This document shows, piece by piece, positions 25,090 through 36,484 of a stretch of DNA of 64,000 bases. Within the stretch, counting starts at the first letter, position 1. Each line of letters begins with the position of its first letter. The stretch comes from an uncultured Collinsella sp. (GTDB taxonomy: Bacteria > Actinomycetota > Coriobacteriia > Coriobacteriales > Coriobacteriaceae), in the NCBI GenBank assembly GCA_958415625.1, contig CATYZI010000012.1:6831-70830 (forward strand), written 5' to 3'. A model generated the notes under the pieces. The model searched no databases, was not told the origin of the DNA, and saw only the letters and a list, made by a program, of their open reading frames with translations. The translations under genes and the position numbers were made by a program.

Positions 25090-26898
25090 ATGTACTGTCG
25101 ACTTCTTCTCAAACTAATCCTAAGAGACAAGGCCGTATGGATTTCCACGCTCGTTCTTGCTGCAGCCTTTTCCGTCCCCATTGCGTTCAATTCACCCATC
25201 TACGGCCCCTTCTTTATGAAGCAGGGCATGCAGGGCTTTGTCGACGCATTCAATACGCGCGCGCCCCAGGCCAGCGGCACAGACCTATCGCCAGAGCAGC
25301 AAGATGACGCTGAGCTTGCAAGATACGCGAACGCCGCCCTCGCCGCTCAAACCGACGCCGCCTTTCTCGACTCTGCCGAGAGCTACTACGCGCTCATGGA
25401 CGAGGGCTTCCAATCCGGGTCCATCGTGGGGGACCAGGAGACCAATGACGCAGAGCTCGCATATTGCCGCGCTCTGAGCAGCTCCGGCATCGCGGATATC
25501 CCGGCCTCCGCAAACGACCTGCCGTTCCTCTCCTTCCTGCCCTACGCCATTGCCCAGGCGCCGTCCTTCCTTCCCTTCATCCCCTTCCTTCTCTCGTCGA
25601 TACTCGTGCTCGGCGCCACAAGGCCCGGGACCCTGGCGGCAAAGGCGCCCGTGCCCAAATTCCGGCGCCTTATCCAAACCGTGTTTTCGATAATTGGCGC
25701 GGGGACCGCGATGCTCCTCGCCGGCCTTGCGCCCGGGAGTATTTACGCCTTGGCCCTAAACGGCTTCGGGCAGATCGGGTACCCGATCGCCTTCTTCCAT
25801 AACGGCGCGCTCACTACCACGACCGCGGGAGACGTCTTCACGACCATACTTCTCGCGCTGCTCGCGGGTGGAACCTTGATATCCGTTTGTTCCGTCGTCC
25901 TATCGACCGCAACGAGGCGCGTCTTCGCGGGCCCCCTTACCTCCGCGTTGCTTGTCGCGGCCCCGGCATTCCCGTTATTGTCCGATTCGGCACTGGGGCA
26001 TAATGCCGCGCTCGAGCTCCTGCCGCTGGCCGTGTTCTCGCCTATCGAGGCAACGGGTTACGTAGGATGCTTCCCAACAGAATTCATTGACTCCGGTTCA
26101 AGCGGTGCATCGATGCTTGCCGTGGCCCTGATATACGTCGCGGTCTTTTTTGCGGTCGGCGCCGTTGCGACACGTTCGCCCAAACAGTCTGAACCCGCGA
26201 AAAAGCGCCATGGGCTCGAGCTTCTGGACGTGAGCGTGGGATACGGAAGCACGACGATACTTTCAATCGGATCGCTTTTCTTGAGCCCGGGAACGGCGGC
26301 GGGCCTCATTGCTCCCAACGGCTCGGGGAAAACCACCTTTCTTGAAGCGCTGTCGGGCCAATTTCCCACCCGTATCCACTCGGGAAGCCTGGTGGCAGAC
26401 GGAATCAGCCAACGTCAATCAGCCGAATTTGCAGAACTCGTCTACCTGAGCTCTTCAGGCGGCACGGATCTTTACCCCACGCTATCAGCCCTCGAGCACC
26501 TTGCTTTCGTTAGGGATGCGTGGAAATCGGCCGCCGACATCGACTCGCTCTGCAGCTCCCTCGGAATCTCCCCATATCTCGACAAGCCGGCCCGTAAACT
26601 CTCGACGGGAATGAAGCAGCAGGTAAAGCTTGCCATGGCGATAGCGACCGATTGCCCGTACCTCATCCTCGATGAACCGCTGAACGGCCTCGATCCGGGA
26701 AAGCGGAAAACCTCCTGCGACGCGATGCGCAGCGAGGTGGCGCGGGGACGCAGCGTGCTCATTTCAAGCCATCTGCTCGACGACCTGGCAGACCTCACCG
26801 ACTCGTTCTACTTCATCGAGGCCGGCACGCTCGTGGAAAAGATCAAGTCGTCCTCGCAGACGCTCAAGCAGGAATACCTCGATACATACGAAGGATGA
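25090..26898 (+). CDS. Fused ABC permease-ATPase
   Basis: A 602-aa protein. Residues 1-365 or so are a permease with the same plan as each half of the protein at 21968-24190: an N-terminal helix, a hydrophilic segment of about 110 residues, then helices with LNGFGQIGYPIAF. Residues about 374-602 are an ABC ATPase with Walker A APNGSGKTTF, signature LSTGMKQQ, Walker B YLILDEP and ISSHLLDD. ATG 25090 follows AGGTG. Permease-then-ATPase fusions are typical of half transporters, so it may dimerise or join the upstream components. Confidence 0.8.
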   Translation: MYCRLLLKLILRDKAVWISTLVLAAAFSVPIAFNSPIYGPFFMKQGMQGFVDAFNTRAPQASGTDLSPEQQDDAELARYANAALAAQTDAAFLDSAESYYALMDEGFQSGSIVGDQETNDAELAYCRALSSSGIADIPASANDLPFLSFLPYAIAQAPSFLPFIPFLLSSILVLGATRPGTLAAKAPVPKFRRLIQTVFSIIGAGTAMLLAGLAPGSIYALALNGFGQIGYPIAFFHNGALTTTTAGDVFTTILLALLAGGTLISVCSVVLSTATRRVFAGPLTSALLVAAPAFPLLSDSALGHNAALELLPLAVFSPIEATGYVGCFPTEFIDSGSSGASMLAVALIYVAVFFAVGAVATRSPKQSEPAKKRHGLELLDVSVGYGSTTILSIGSLFLSPGTAAGLIAPNGSGKTTFLEALSGQFPTRIHSGSLVADGISQRQSAEFAELVYLSSSGGTDLYPTLSALEHLAFVRDAWKSAADIDSLCSSLGISPYLDKPARKLSTGMKQQVKLAMAIATDCPYLILDEPLNGLDPGKRKTSCDAMRSEVARGRSVLISSHLLDDLADLTDSFYFIEAGTLVEKIKSSSQTLKQEYLDTYEG

Positions 26899-26972
26899 AT
26901 GTGGGGGAGTGTTCGGATGATAGTTGATATTCAAGGGCCAGCTCGTGTCGTGCCGAAAAGACCGTGAACCTT

Positions 26973-27001
26973 TTGTGGGACATGCGGCGCCGTGGTACCA
27001 T
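26973..27001 (+). promoter_or_regulatory. Candidate promoter for rpmE
   Basis: TTGTGG (26973-26978), a 17-nt spacer and TACCAT (26996-27001). It lies 84 nt before the rpmE ATG and after the end of the island operon. Confidence 0.45.
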
Positions 27002-27085
27002 AGCCGAGTTTGTTGTCTTGGTCGGAAACCAAGACGCCTTATGCGCTGATCGGTAACCAGCGCCTGACCAATAAGGAGTCCTACC

Positions 27086-27511
27086 ATGAAGCAGGGTATC
27101 CATCCCCAGTATGTCGAGTGCACGGTGACGTGCTCCTGCGGCAACACCTTCAAGACGCACGCTACCGTGTCCGAGATGAAGGTCGAGCTTTGCAACGAGT
27201 GCCACCCGTTCTACACCGGCCAGCAGAAGTTCGTCGACACCGGTGGACGCGTCCAGCGCTTCGCCGACAAGTTCGGTGGCGCCGCTGCCGCCCAGCTCAA
27301 GAAGGCTGAGGAGGCCAAGGCTGCCAAGGCCGCCAAGGCTGCTGAGGCCGAGGCCGCTCGCAAGGCCGCCGCTGAGGCTAAGGCTGCCGAGAAGGCCAAG
27401 CGTGCTGCTAAGTTTGCCGAGGAGGCTGCCAAGCAGGCCGCCGAGGCTCCCGCAGAGGCTCCCGTCGAGGAGGCCGCTGCCGAGGCCGAGACCACCGAGG
27501 CTGCTGAGTAA
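27086..27511 (+). CDS. rpmE: 50S ribosomal protein bL31 with long Ala/Lys tail
   Basis: The first 70 or so residues are a zinc-type bL31: CSCG and CNECH ligands, HPFYTGQQKFVDTGGRV. The remaining 70 or so residues are almost only Ala, Lys and Glu, predicted as a long charged helix. Typical bL31 is 66-80 aa, so the protein is nearly doubled. AAGGAG precedes the ATG. Confidence 0.94.
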   Translation: MKQGIHPQYVECTVTCSCGNTFKTHATVSEMKVELCNECHPFYTGQQKFVDTGGRVQRFADKFGGAAAAQLKKAEEAKAAKAAKAAEAEAARKAAAEAKAAEKAKRAAKFAEEAAKQAAEAPAEAPVEEAAAEAETTEAAE

Positions 27512-27547
27512 ATAGCTCGCCGCGGAATCACTCGCATTCATGGCATG

Positions 27548-27588
27548 AGGGCCGTGCATCCATTTGGGTGCGCGGCCCTTTTCTTTTT
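27548..27588 (+). terminator. Terminator of rpmE
   Basis: GC-rich stem from GGGCCGTGCATCC and GGTGCGCGGCCC with a small bulge, a short loop, then CTTTTCTTTTTA. Confidence 0.85.
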
Positions 27589-27591
27589 ATT

Positions 27592-27689
27592 GGTGCAAGC
27601 TAACCTGTCCCCGTGGCACCAAATGGCAGAGAGACGGCGTTTGCTCAGATAAAACCTGCCAAAATAAACCCGTTCCATTGCGGCAGGTT
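27592..27689. repeat. Two intergenic palindrome copies before secA
   Basis: 27592-27620 has GGTGC and GCACC ends around AACCTGTCCCC, like the larger element at 63531-63593. 27653-27689 has AACCTGCC and GGCAGGTT arms around AAAATAAACCCGTTCCATT, like 39854-39893. The rest of the roughly 300-nt gap to secA shows no gene. Confidence 0.6.
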
Positions 27690-27818
27690 GGTCATAGTTA
27701 TTACGTGGCGGTCGAGCTCGACCGTATAGGCCGCGCCTTGTTTGGCTAAAGTACAATCATCTGTGTTTAACTCGCCCGCAGCTGCACGGCGTGGGCGATG
27801 GCCAAAAAGGAAAACCAC

Positions 27819-30625
<2,807 letters not shown>

Positions 30626-30626
<1 letters not shown>

Positions 30627-31774
30627 TGGCTGAGGCTTTAGAGGTAACGCCCGCCGAGCTGGACGCGTTTGCGGACCGGCTCGGCGAGGTCGAGTCGTAT
30701 CTCCACTTGGACGAAAAGCGCACGCGCGTGACCGAGCTCGAGGCCAAAAGCGTGGCCCTCGGCTTTTGGGATGACGCCGACGCCGCCCGTGCCACCATGG
30801 AGGAAATCGCGCGCACCAAGGAAGATATCGCTGCCGTGGACAACGCGCGCGGCGAGCTTTCCGATGCCCGCGCCGCGCTGGAGCTTGCCGAGGAGATGGG
30901 GGATGACCCCGATGCCGCCGCCCTTCGCGAGGAGGCTACAGCCACGGCTGAGCGCCTGGCCCGTGCCATCGATGAGTTTGAGCTTTCGAGCTGGTTTACC
31001 GGTGAGTTCGATCACGGCGATGCCATTGTGACCATCAAGCCCGGACAGGGTGGTCTGGAGGCCCAGGACTGGACCTTCATGCTCTTTAAGATGTACATGA
31101 AGTACTGCCAGCGTCGCGGCTGGAAGGTCACGATTAACGACTGCCCCGCTGCTGAGGTCATCGGCATCGACCGCGCGACCTTTACCGTCGAGGGCAAGGA
31201 CGCATTTGGCATGCTGCGCGCCGAGGCCGGCGTCCACCGCTTGGTTCGCATTAGCCCCACCGACGACAAGAAGCGCCGCCAGACCACGTTTGCCGGCGTC
31301 GAGGTCATCCCCGTGCTACCCGATGATATCGACATCGAGATCAGTCCCGATGACATCCGCGTGGACGTGTACCACGCGAGCGGCCCGGGCGGTCAGGGCG
31401 TTAACACCACCGACTCCGCCGTGCGCGTGACGCATTTCCCCAGCGGCATTGTGGTCACCTGCCAAAACGAGCGCAGCCAGATCCAGAACAAGGCCGCGTG
31501 CATGCAGATCCTCAAGGCTCGCCTGTACGAGATTGAGCTCGAGAAGCGCGCCGAGGCCCTGGATGAGATTCGCGGACCCAAAACCACGATTGGTTTTGGC
31601 AACCAGATCCGCAGCTACGTGCTCTACCCGTATCAGATGGTTAAGGACCTACGCACGGGCGTTGAGACCAGCAATGTCGAGGCCGTTCTTGACGATGGCG
31701 ACCTGGACCCGTTTGTTATTGGCTACCATCGCTGGGCCACTGGCAACGCTGACGCGGAGATCCCATCTGCATAA
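30626..31774 (+). CDS. prfB: Peptide chain release factor 2
   Basis: Terminates translation at UGA and UAA. The 382-aa protein has the GGQ peptidyl-hydrolysis motif at 255-257 and an intact coiled N-terminus. The frame is continuous, so the +1 programmed frameshift used for autoregulation in many bacteria is absent. The stop-reading tripeptide, SPF in the family, reads S210-P211-T212 here (T codon 31259-31261). The rest of the loop (HRLVRIS, KKRRQTTF) is RF2-like. The start overlaps the secA stop. Confidence 0.95.
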
Positions 31775-31837
31775 ACCGCCCGGTTTATGTGGAAATGGAT
31801 AAAACCCTCCGAGCAGGGTGGTTTTGTATCCAAAGCA

Positions 31838-31861
31838 AACCCTGCGCAGGGGTGGTTTTTG
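31838..31861 (+). terminator. Terminator of secA-prfB
   Basis: The self-complementary CCCTGCGCAGGG (31841-31852) extended by AAACC/GGTTT, then T5. A second similar hairpin, AAAACC with GGTTTT, lies just upstream at 31802-31826. Confidence 0.7.
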
Positions 31862-31900
31862 TTCGGCGAATCGGTAGAATCGAATACAGCAAGAAGTTCG

Positions 31901-31928
31901 AAGCGCATCCGTTTGGGTGCGCTTTTTT
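31901..31928 (+). terminator. Terminator-like hairpin in the yitT leader
   Basis: A 10-bp stem AAGCGCATCC / GGGTGCGCTT (31901-31910, 31915-31924) with one G-U pair, a 4-nt loop and T6. It ends only 3 nt before the GGGAGG site of the next gene. It is either an upstream terminator placed very late or an attenuator. Confidence 0.75.
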
Positions 31929-31940
31929 GAGGGAGGTAGC

Positions 31941-32831
31941 ATGGCATATCGTCTGGACATCAAGCGCATTCTATCGATGAACTTCTTTCACGACCTGCCC
32001 CAGATTATGTTGGGGTGCGCTCTGGCCGCTATTGCGACCGACCTGTTTTTGATTCCCAACGGCCTTGCTGCCGGTGGTGTTACGGGCCTTGCCACCATTA
32101 TCCAGGCGGTCGGCGCATCGCGCGGCATATCGCTTCCCGTTGGTATTCAGACGATCGTGATGAACGCCTTGCTGTTGCTGGTCGTTATGCGCGAGGGCGG
32201 CATGTTCTACGTGGTGCAGACCGCGACGGGCTTTGTGCTGCTGGGCTTCTTTACCGATCTGTTCGCCCCGTTTGTAGCACCTCTGGCGGATGCGGACCTG
32301 ATGCTCCCTGCCATGTGGGGCGGCATTATTACAGGCATCGGTTACGGCATGGTGCTGCGCGCCGGCGCCAACACCGGCGGCTCGGACACGATTGGCCAAA
32401 TCATCTCGCGTAATACCTCGCTGCCCGTGGGCTCGACCGTCATGGCGATCGATGTTGCCGTATGCGCGCTGTCGGCTCCGGTCTTTTCAATCGAAAATGC
32501 ACTATATGCAGGCCTTTCGATGGTCATTAGCGGCTACGTGATCGATGCCGTGGTCGATGGTGGCAACAAACGCCGTATGGTACTCATCATCTCGGACAAG
32601 TTCCCTGATATCGCTGCCGATATCATGTATGGCCTGGGTCGTGGTTGTACCAAGTTTAAGGCGACTGGCATGTATTCGGGTGCCGAGAAGCCGGTGATCA
32701 TGGTCATCGTGAACCGTCGAGAGCTCAATACCCTCAAGACGATCGTGCGCGAGCGCGATCCTCACGCCATTGTGACGGTCGCCGACGTTACGGAAGCTTT
32801 CGGCGAGGGATTCAAGGACATTAGCGCGTAG
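31941..32831 (+). CDS. YitT-family membrane protein
   Basis: A 296-aa protein. The N-terminal 200 residues hold about five membrane helices, with RAGANTGGSDTIGQI as a family signature. The C-terminal 80 residues are a soluble DUF2179 domain (VLIISDKFPDIAADI to EAFGEGFKDI). ATG 31941 follows GGGAGG. A GTG at 31917 would start inside the terminator hairpin and is rejected. Function is unknown. Confidence 0.88.
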   Translation: MAYRLDIKRILSMNFFHDLPQIMLGCALAAIATDLFLIPNGLAAGGVTGLATIIQAVGASRGISLPVGIQTIVMNALLLLVVMREGGMFYVVQTATGFVLLGFFTDLFAPFVAPLADADLMLPAMWGGIITGIGYGMVLRAGANTGGSDTIGQIISRNTSLPVGSTVMAIDVAVCALSAPVFSIENALYAGLSMVISGYVIDAVVDGGNKRRMVLIISDKFPDIAADIMYGLGRGCTKFKATGMYSGAEKPVIMVIVNRRELNTLKTIVRERDPHAIVTVADVTEAFGEGFKDISA

Positions 32832-33038
32832 GGCCGACCGCGTCCCATCCAAAAGACGTTCACATTGATAAACCGTTTCATCAGCGGTTCTGCCTGCTAA
32901 ATTGTTCAAATAATGATAAAAACTCTGGTAAAGCCATCAGTTTCCAGCATAATGAATGACGTACGTGCATTGCGGCTGTGTTGGGATTACCTTCGGTGCC
33001 GTGCGCATTTTGTCTAATGAGGATGAAAGGAAGGCACA

Positions 33039-33869
33039 ATGAGCGACGAAGAGCTCAAAAAGGTTGCCAACGAGGTAAGGAAGGGCATCGTCACCGGCGT
33101 GCACGCTGCCAAGTCCGGCCATCCGGGCGGTTCGCTCGGCGCTGCCGACATCATGACCTATCTGTACTTTGAGGAAATGAACGTCGACCCGGCCCATCCC
33201 CGCAAGGCCGACCGCGATCGCTTTGTGCTTTCCAAGGGCCACTGTGCACCTGGTCTGTACGCTGTGCTCGCCGAGCGTGGGTTCTTCCCCAAGGAGGATC
33301 TTGAGACGCTGCGCCACATCGGCAGCCACCTGCAGGGTCATCCCAACATGAACGACACTCCGGGCGTTGACATGTCCACCGGTTCGCTCGGCCAGGGCAT
33401 CTCCGCCGCCGTGGGCATGGCCGTTGCCGCCAAGCACTGGGGCGATACTTATCGCACGTACGCCCTGCTGGGCGATGGCGAGAGCGAGGAGGGCCAGGTC
33501 TGGGAGGCCGCCATGTTTGCCGGCAACCAGCAGCTCGATAACCTCTGTGTGATCGTCGACCACAACGGCCTGCAGATCGACGGTCCCGTCGAGGAGGTCA
33601 ACGACCCCATGCCGCTCGCCGACAAGTTCCGCGCCTTTAAGTTCCACGTGGTGGAGCTTGCCGACGGCAACGATTTCGATCAGATCCGCGCCGCCTTTGC
33701 CGAGGCTCGCGCCACCAAGGGCCAGCCGACCGCCATTATCGCCGAGACCCTGAAGGGCAAGGGCGTGTCCTTTATGGAGAACCAGGTTGGTTGGCACGGC
33801 AAGGCCCCCAATGATGAACAGTTTGAGCAGGCCATGGCAGAGCTCACGGCCGCCGGAGAGGAGCTCTAG
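33039..33869 (+). CDS. Transketolase, N-terminal subunit
   Basis: Thiamine-diphosphate-binding half of transketolase in the pentose phosphate pathway. The 276-aa protein has GHPGGSLGAADI near the N-terminus, SKGHCAPGLYA, and the TPP/Mg motif GDGESEEGQVWEA with LCVIVDHNGLQIDG. It ends just before the next gene, which supplies the pyrimidine-binding domain. An AAAGGAAG site precedes the ATG. Confidence 0.93.
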   Translation: MSDEELKKVANEVRKGIVTGVHAAKSGHPGGSLGAADIMTYLYFEEMNVDPAHPRKADRDRFVLSKGHCAPGLYAVLAERGFFPKEDLETLRHIGSHLQGHPNMNDTPGVDMSTGSLGQGISAAVGMAVAAKHWGDTYRTYALLGDGESEEGQVWEAAMFAGNQQLDNLCVIVDHNGLQIDGPVEEVNDPMPLADKFRAFKFHVVELADGNDFDQIRAAFAEARATKGQPTAIIAETLKGKGVSFMENQVGWHGKAPNDEQFEQAMAELTAAGEEL

Positions 33870-33870
33870 G

Positions 33871-34812
33871 ATGGCAGACGTCAAGAAAATCGCCACGCGC
33901 GTAAGCTACGGCGAGGCCCTCGTCGAGCTCGCCAACGAGCACGATGACTTTGTGGTCCTCGACGCCGACCTGGCCGCCGCCACGCAGACCGGTAAGTTTA
34001 AGGCCGCCTGCCCCGACCGTTTCTTCGATGTGGGTATCGCCGAGAGCAACCTGATGGGTGTTGCCGCCGGTATCGCAACCACCGGTCGCGTTGCCTTCGC
34101 GAGCACCTTTGCCATGTTCGCCGCCGGCCGCGCCTTTGAGCAGGTCCGTAACTCCATCGGCTACCCGCACCTCAACGTTAAGATCGGTGCCACGCACGCC
34201 GGTATCTCGGTGGGCGAGGACGGTGCTACGCATCAGTGCTGCGAGGATATCGCCCTGATGCGCGTCATCCCCGGCATGACCGTTATCGTTCCGGCCGACG
34301 ATGTCGAGGCCCGCGCCGTGACGCGCGCCGCCTACGAGTGCGACGGCCCCGTGTACATGCGCTTTGCCCGTCTGGCCTCGCCGGTTATCAACGACCCCGA
34401 GACCTACAAGTTCGAGTTGGGTAAGGGCATTGTCATGCGCGAGGGCGCCGATGTGACCATCATCGCCTGCGGCCTGATGGTCGGCGAGGCTCTCGAGGCC
34501 GCCGAGCAGCTTGCTGCCGAGGGCATCGATGCCGAGGTCATCAACATGCACACCATCAAGCCCATCGATGCCGACCTGATCGTCAAGAGCGCCACCAAGA
34601 CCGGCCACGTCGTGACCGTCGAGGAGCACTCTGTGATCGGTGGCCTGGGCAGCGCCGTTGCCGACGTCCTGTGCGAGCAGTGCCCGACGCCGCTCAAGAA
34701 GATCGGTGTCAACGACACCTTCGGCGAGTCCGGCCCGGGTGCCGAGCTCCTGCACAAGTACGGCCTGGACGCCGCCAACATCGTGGCGACCACCAAGGAG
34801 TTCTTGGCATAA
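33871..34812 (+). CDS. Transketolase, C-terminal subunit
   Basis: A 313-aa partner of the preceding gene, starting 1 nt after its stop. It holds the pyrimidine-binding domain (GIAESNLMGVAAGIA, THAGISVGEDGATHQC) and the C-terminal domain (EEHSVIGGLGSAVAD). ATG 33871 follows GGAGAGGAG; the frame open further upstream overlaps the first subunit and is not used. Both halves should form one heteromeric enzyme. Confidence 0.94.
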   Translation: MADVKKIATRVSYGEALVELANEHDDFVVLDADLAAATQTGKFKAACPDRFFDVGIAESNLMGVAAGIATTGRVAFASTFAMFAAGRAFEQVRNSIGYPHLNVKIGATHAGISVGEDGATHQCCEDIALMRVIPGMTVIVPADDVEARAVTRAAYECDGPVYMRFARLASPVINDPETYKFELGKGIVMREGADVTIIACGLMVGEALEAAEQLAAEGIDAEVINMHTIKPIDADLIVKSATKTGHVVTVEEHSVIGGLGSAVADVLCEQCPTPLKKIGVNDTFGESGPGAELLHKYGLDAANIVATTKEFLA

Positions 34813-34859
34813 GGCAAGACGAGGCAAAGTATCGTCTCAACAACCACATCCAAGCCAGA

Positions 34860-34895
34860 ACAGGGGTATCCCCAAAGAGGGCGCCCCTGTTTTTG
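34860..34895 (+). terminator. Terminator of the transketolase genes
   Basis: Stem ACAGGGG / CCCCTGT (34860-34866, 34884-34890) with an inner CCC/GGG pairing and T5. Confidence 0.75.
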
Positions 34896-35033
34896 TTGAA
34901 TTTAAATTAGAGTCCTGCCAAGCAAAGGTCCCATGGGGAAACGGGCCCATCCCAACAAAGTGCAATTCAGACCCTTCCAACTTTGTATGCGCAGCATCTC
35001 AAGTTGGTGCGTCGGCCCCATAGTAGCCGCAGG

Positions 35034-35158
35034 CCGGGCGCAGGGTTACCTCCCAAATCTTTCCGCAGCGCATGGCCGGCGTTTGTCCGCAGCTCCGCAG
35101 GAGCAGGACAAATGCCGGCCATGCGCGAGGACGATTTGGGAGGTAACCCTGCGCCCGG
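35034..35158. repeat. Long near-perfect palindrome (125 bp)
   Basis: Perfect 26-bp arms at 35034-35059 and 35133-35158 (ending ACCTCCCAAATC and beginning GATTTGGGAGGT). Inner arms near GCGCATGGCCGGC and GCCGGCCATGCGC match over 20 of 21 positions. The centre GCTCC-GCA-GGAGC is itself a hairpin. It lies in the 451-nt gap between transketolase and ftsE. Short ORFs on both strands here are products of the symmetry. Confidence 0.9.
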
Positions 35159-35263
35159 TCGGTGAGACCCAAACCCCGCCATGCTTCTTATGTGCAGCAA
35201 AGCTAATGCTGCTAAAATACAAAGCGCTCATGTAGTTTAAACGCACGACGATAAGGAGCACCA

Positions 35264-36484
35264 GTGGGTAACCACTTCCGTACCTCCGGTGCGGGCGATG
35301 ATGCCCCCAAGACGCAGACAGGCGTCCAGGGCAGTCGTTTCGCCACTCCGGATTCAGAGGGCCAGCCTGTTGCTCAGGCCCCCGCTCAGCCGGCAGATCA
35401 GGCACAGCCGGCATCCGATCCCTTTGCCTACAATCCCACCAGCGATGTCGCGCTTTCCGGCACGGCGGGTTTTGAGCCCGTTCAGGCCGTGACCGCTCGC
35501 GTGGAGCAGCCTCAGGCTGGCGCCGCCACGCCGCAGCCTACCATGGCCGGCATTCCCGACCCCATGGCCCCTGCGACGCCGGTTCCTCAGCCTGCGCAGT
35601 CCGGTCTCTTTGCCGCTATTCCCGATCCCACGCAGCCTGCTGCCCCGGTGGTCGAGAGCGATCAGGCCGCCGAGGTCGCAAGCCTCGATAACGCGCTCAA
35701 CAACCCCGATTTTACGTCGGTGTTTGCGCCCATCGATCCGCAAGCCAGCCGCAAGAAGATGGCCAAGCAGGCCGGTGTCGAGCCCGTCATCCTTATGGAG
35801 CATGTCACCAAGATCTATCCGGCACAGCCCAACAAGCCTGCACTCGACGACATCAACATCGAGATCTATCCGGGCGAGTTCGTCTTCCTGGTCGGTCATT
35901 CCGGCTCGGGTAAGACCACGCTGCTGTCGACGCTCAACCGCGACGTCAAGCCGACGAGCGGCCGCATCTTGGTTGCCGGTCAGGACCTCATGAAGATCAA
36001 GAACCGCAAGGTTCCGTTCCTGCGCCGTCAGATTGGCGCCGTGTTCCAGGACTTTAAGCTTCTGCCTCAAAAATCCGCCTACGAAAACGTGGCGTTTGCC
36101 CTGCAGTGCATCGGCAAGCCCAAGGGTGTCATTCGCAGCCAGGTTCCCGAGGTGCTGCGTCTGGTCGGCCTGGCCGATCAGATGGACTCGCTGCCCGATC
36201 AGCTTTCCGGTGGCGAGCAGCAGCGCGTTGCCGTTGCCCGCGCCATGGTCAACCGCCCGCCGCTGCTTATCTGCGACGAGCCCACGGGCAACCTCGACCC
36301 GGCGATCTCGCTGGGCATCATGAAGCTGCTCGAGCGCATTAACCGCACCGGCACCACCGTGATCGTGGCTACACACGACCGCGAGATGGTCGATAGCATG
36401 CACCGTCGCGTGATCGCCCTCGAGGGCGGCCACGTTATCCGCGACCAGGAGAGGGGAGGTTACGGCAACTATGGCACCAACTAA
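35264..36484 (+). CDS. ftsE: Cell-division ATPase FtsE with long disordered N-terminus
   Basis: With FtsX it forms the ABC-type complex that activates septal peptidoglycan hydrolases. The ABC domain starts near residue 174: Walker A GHSGSGKTT (211-219), signature LSGGEQQR (314-321), Walker B LLICDEP (334-340). Residues 1-173 or so are rich in Pro, Ala, Gln and Asp with no predicted fold. FtsE is usually about 230 aa; this one is 406. The GTG at 35264 has AAGGAG 6 nt upstream, and the frame is intact throughout, so the extension appears real. It overlaps ftsX by 14 nt. Confidence 0.93.
   Translation: MGNHFRTSGAGDDAPKTQTGVQGSRFATPDSEGQPVAQAPAQPADQAQPASDPFAYNPTSDVALSGTAGFEPVQAVTARVEQPQAGAATPQPTMAGIPDPMAPATPVPQPAQSGLFAAIPDPTQPAAPVVESDQAAEVASLDNALNNPDFTSVFAPIDPQASRKKMAKQAGVEPVILMEHVTKIYPAQPNKPALDDINIEIYPGEFVFLVGHSGSGKTTLLSTLNRDVKPTSGRILVAGQDLMKIKNRKVPFLRRQIGAVFQDFKLLPQKSAYENVAFALQCIGKPKGVIRSQVPEVLRLVGLADQMDSLPDQLSGGEQQRVAVARAMVNRPPLLICDEPTGNLDPAISLGIMKLLERINRTGTTVIVATHDREMVDSMHRRVIALEGGHVIRDQERGGYGNYGTN

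Noticed and set aside
27798..27818. Earlier secA start
   Set aside because: The in-frame ATG lacks a ribosome binding site; AAAAAGGAAA is placed for the ATG at 27819.
34967..35200. Short ORFs on both strands in the transketolase-ftsE gap
   Set aside because: They are mirror translations of the 125-bp palindrome (both contain GGNPAPG).
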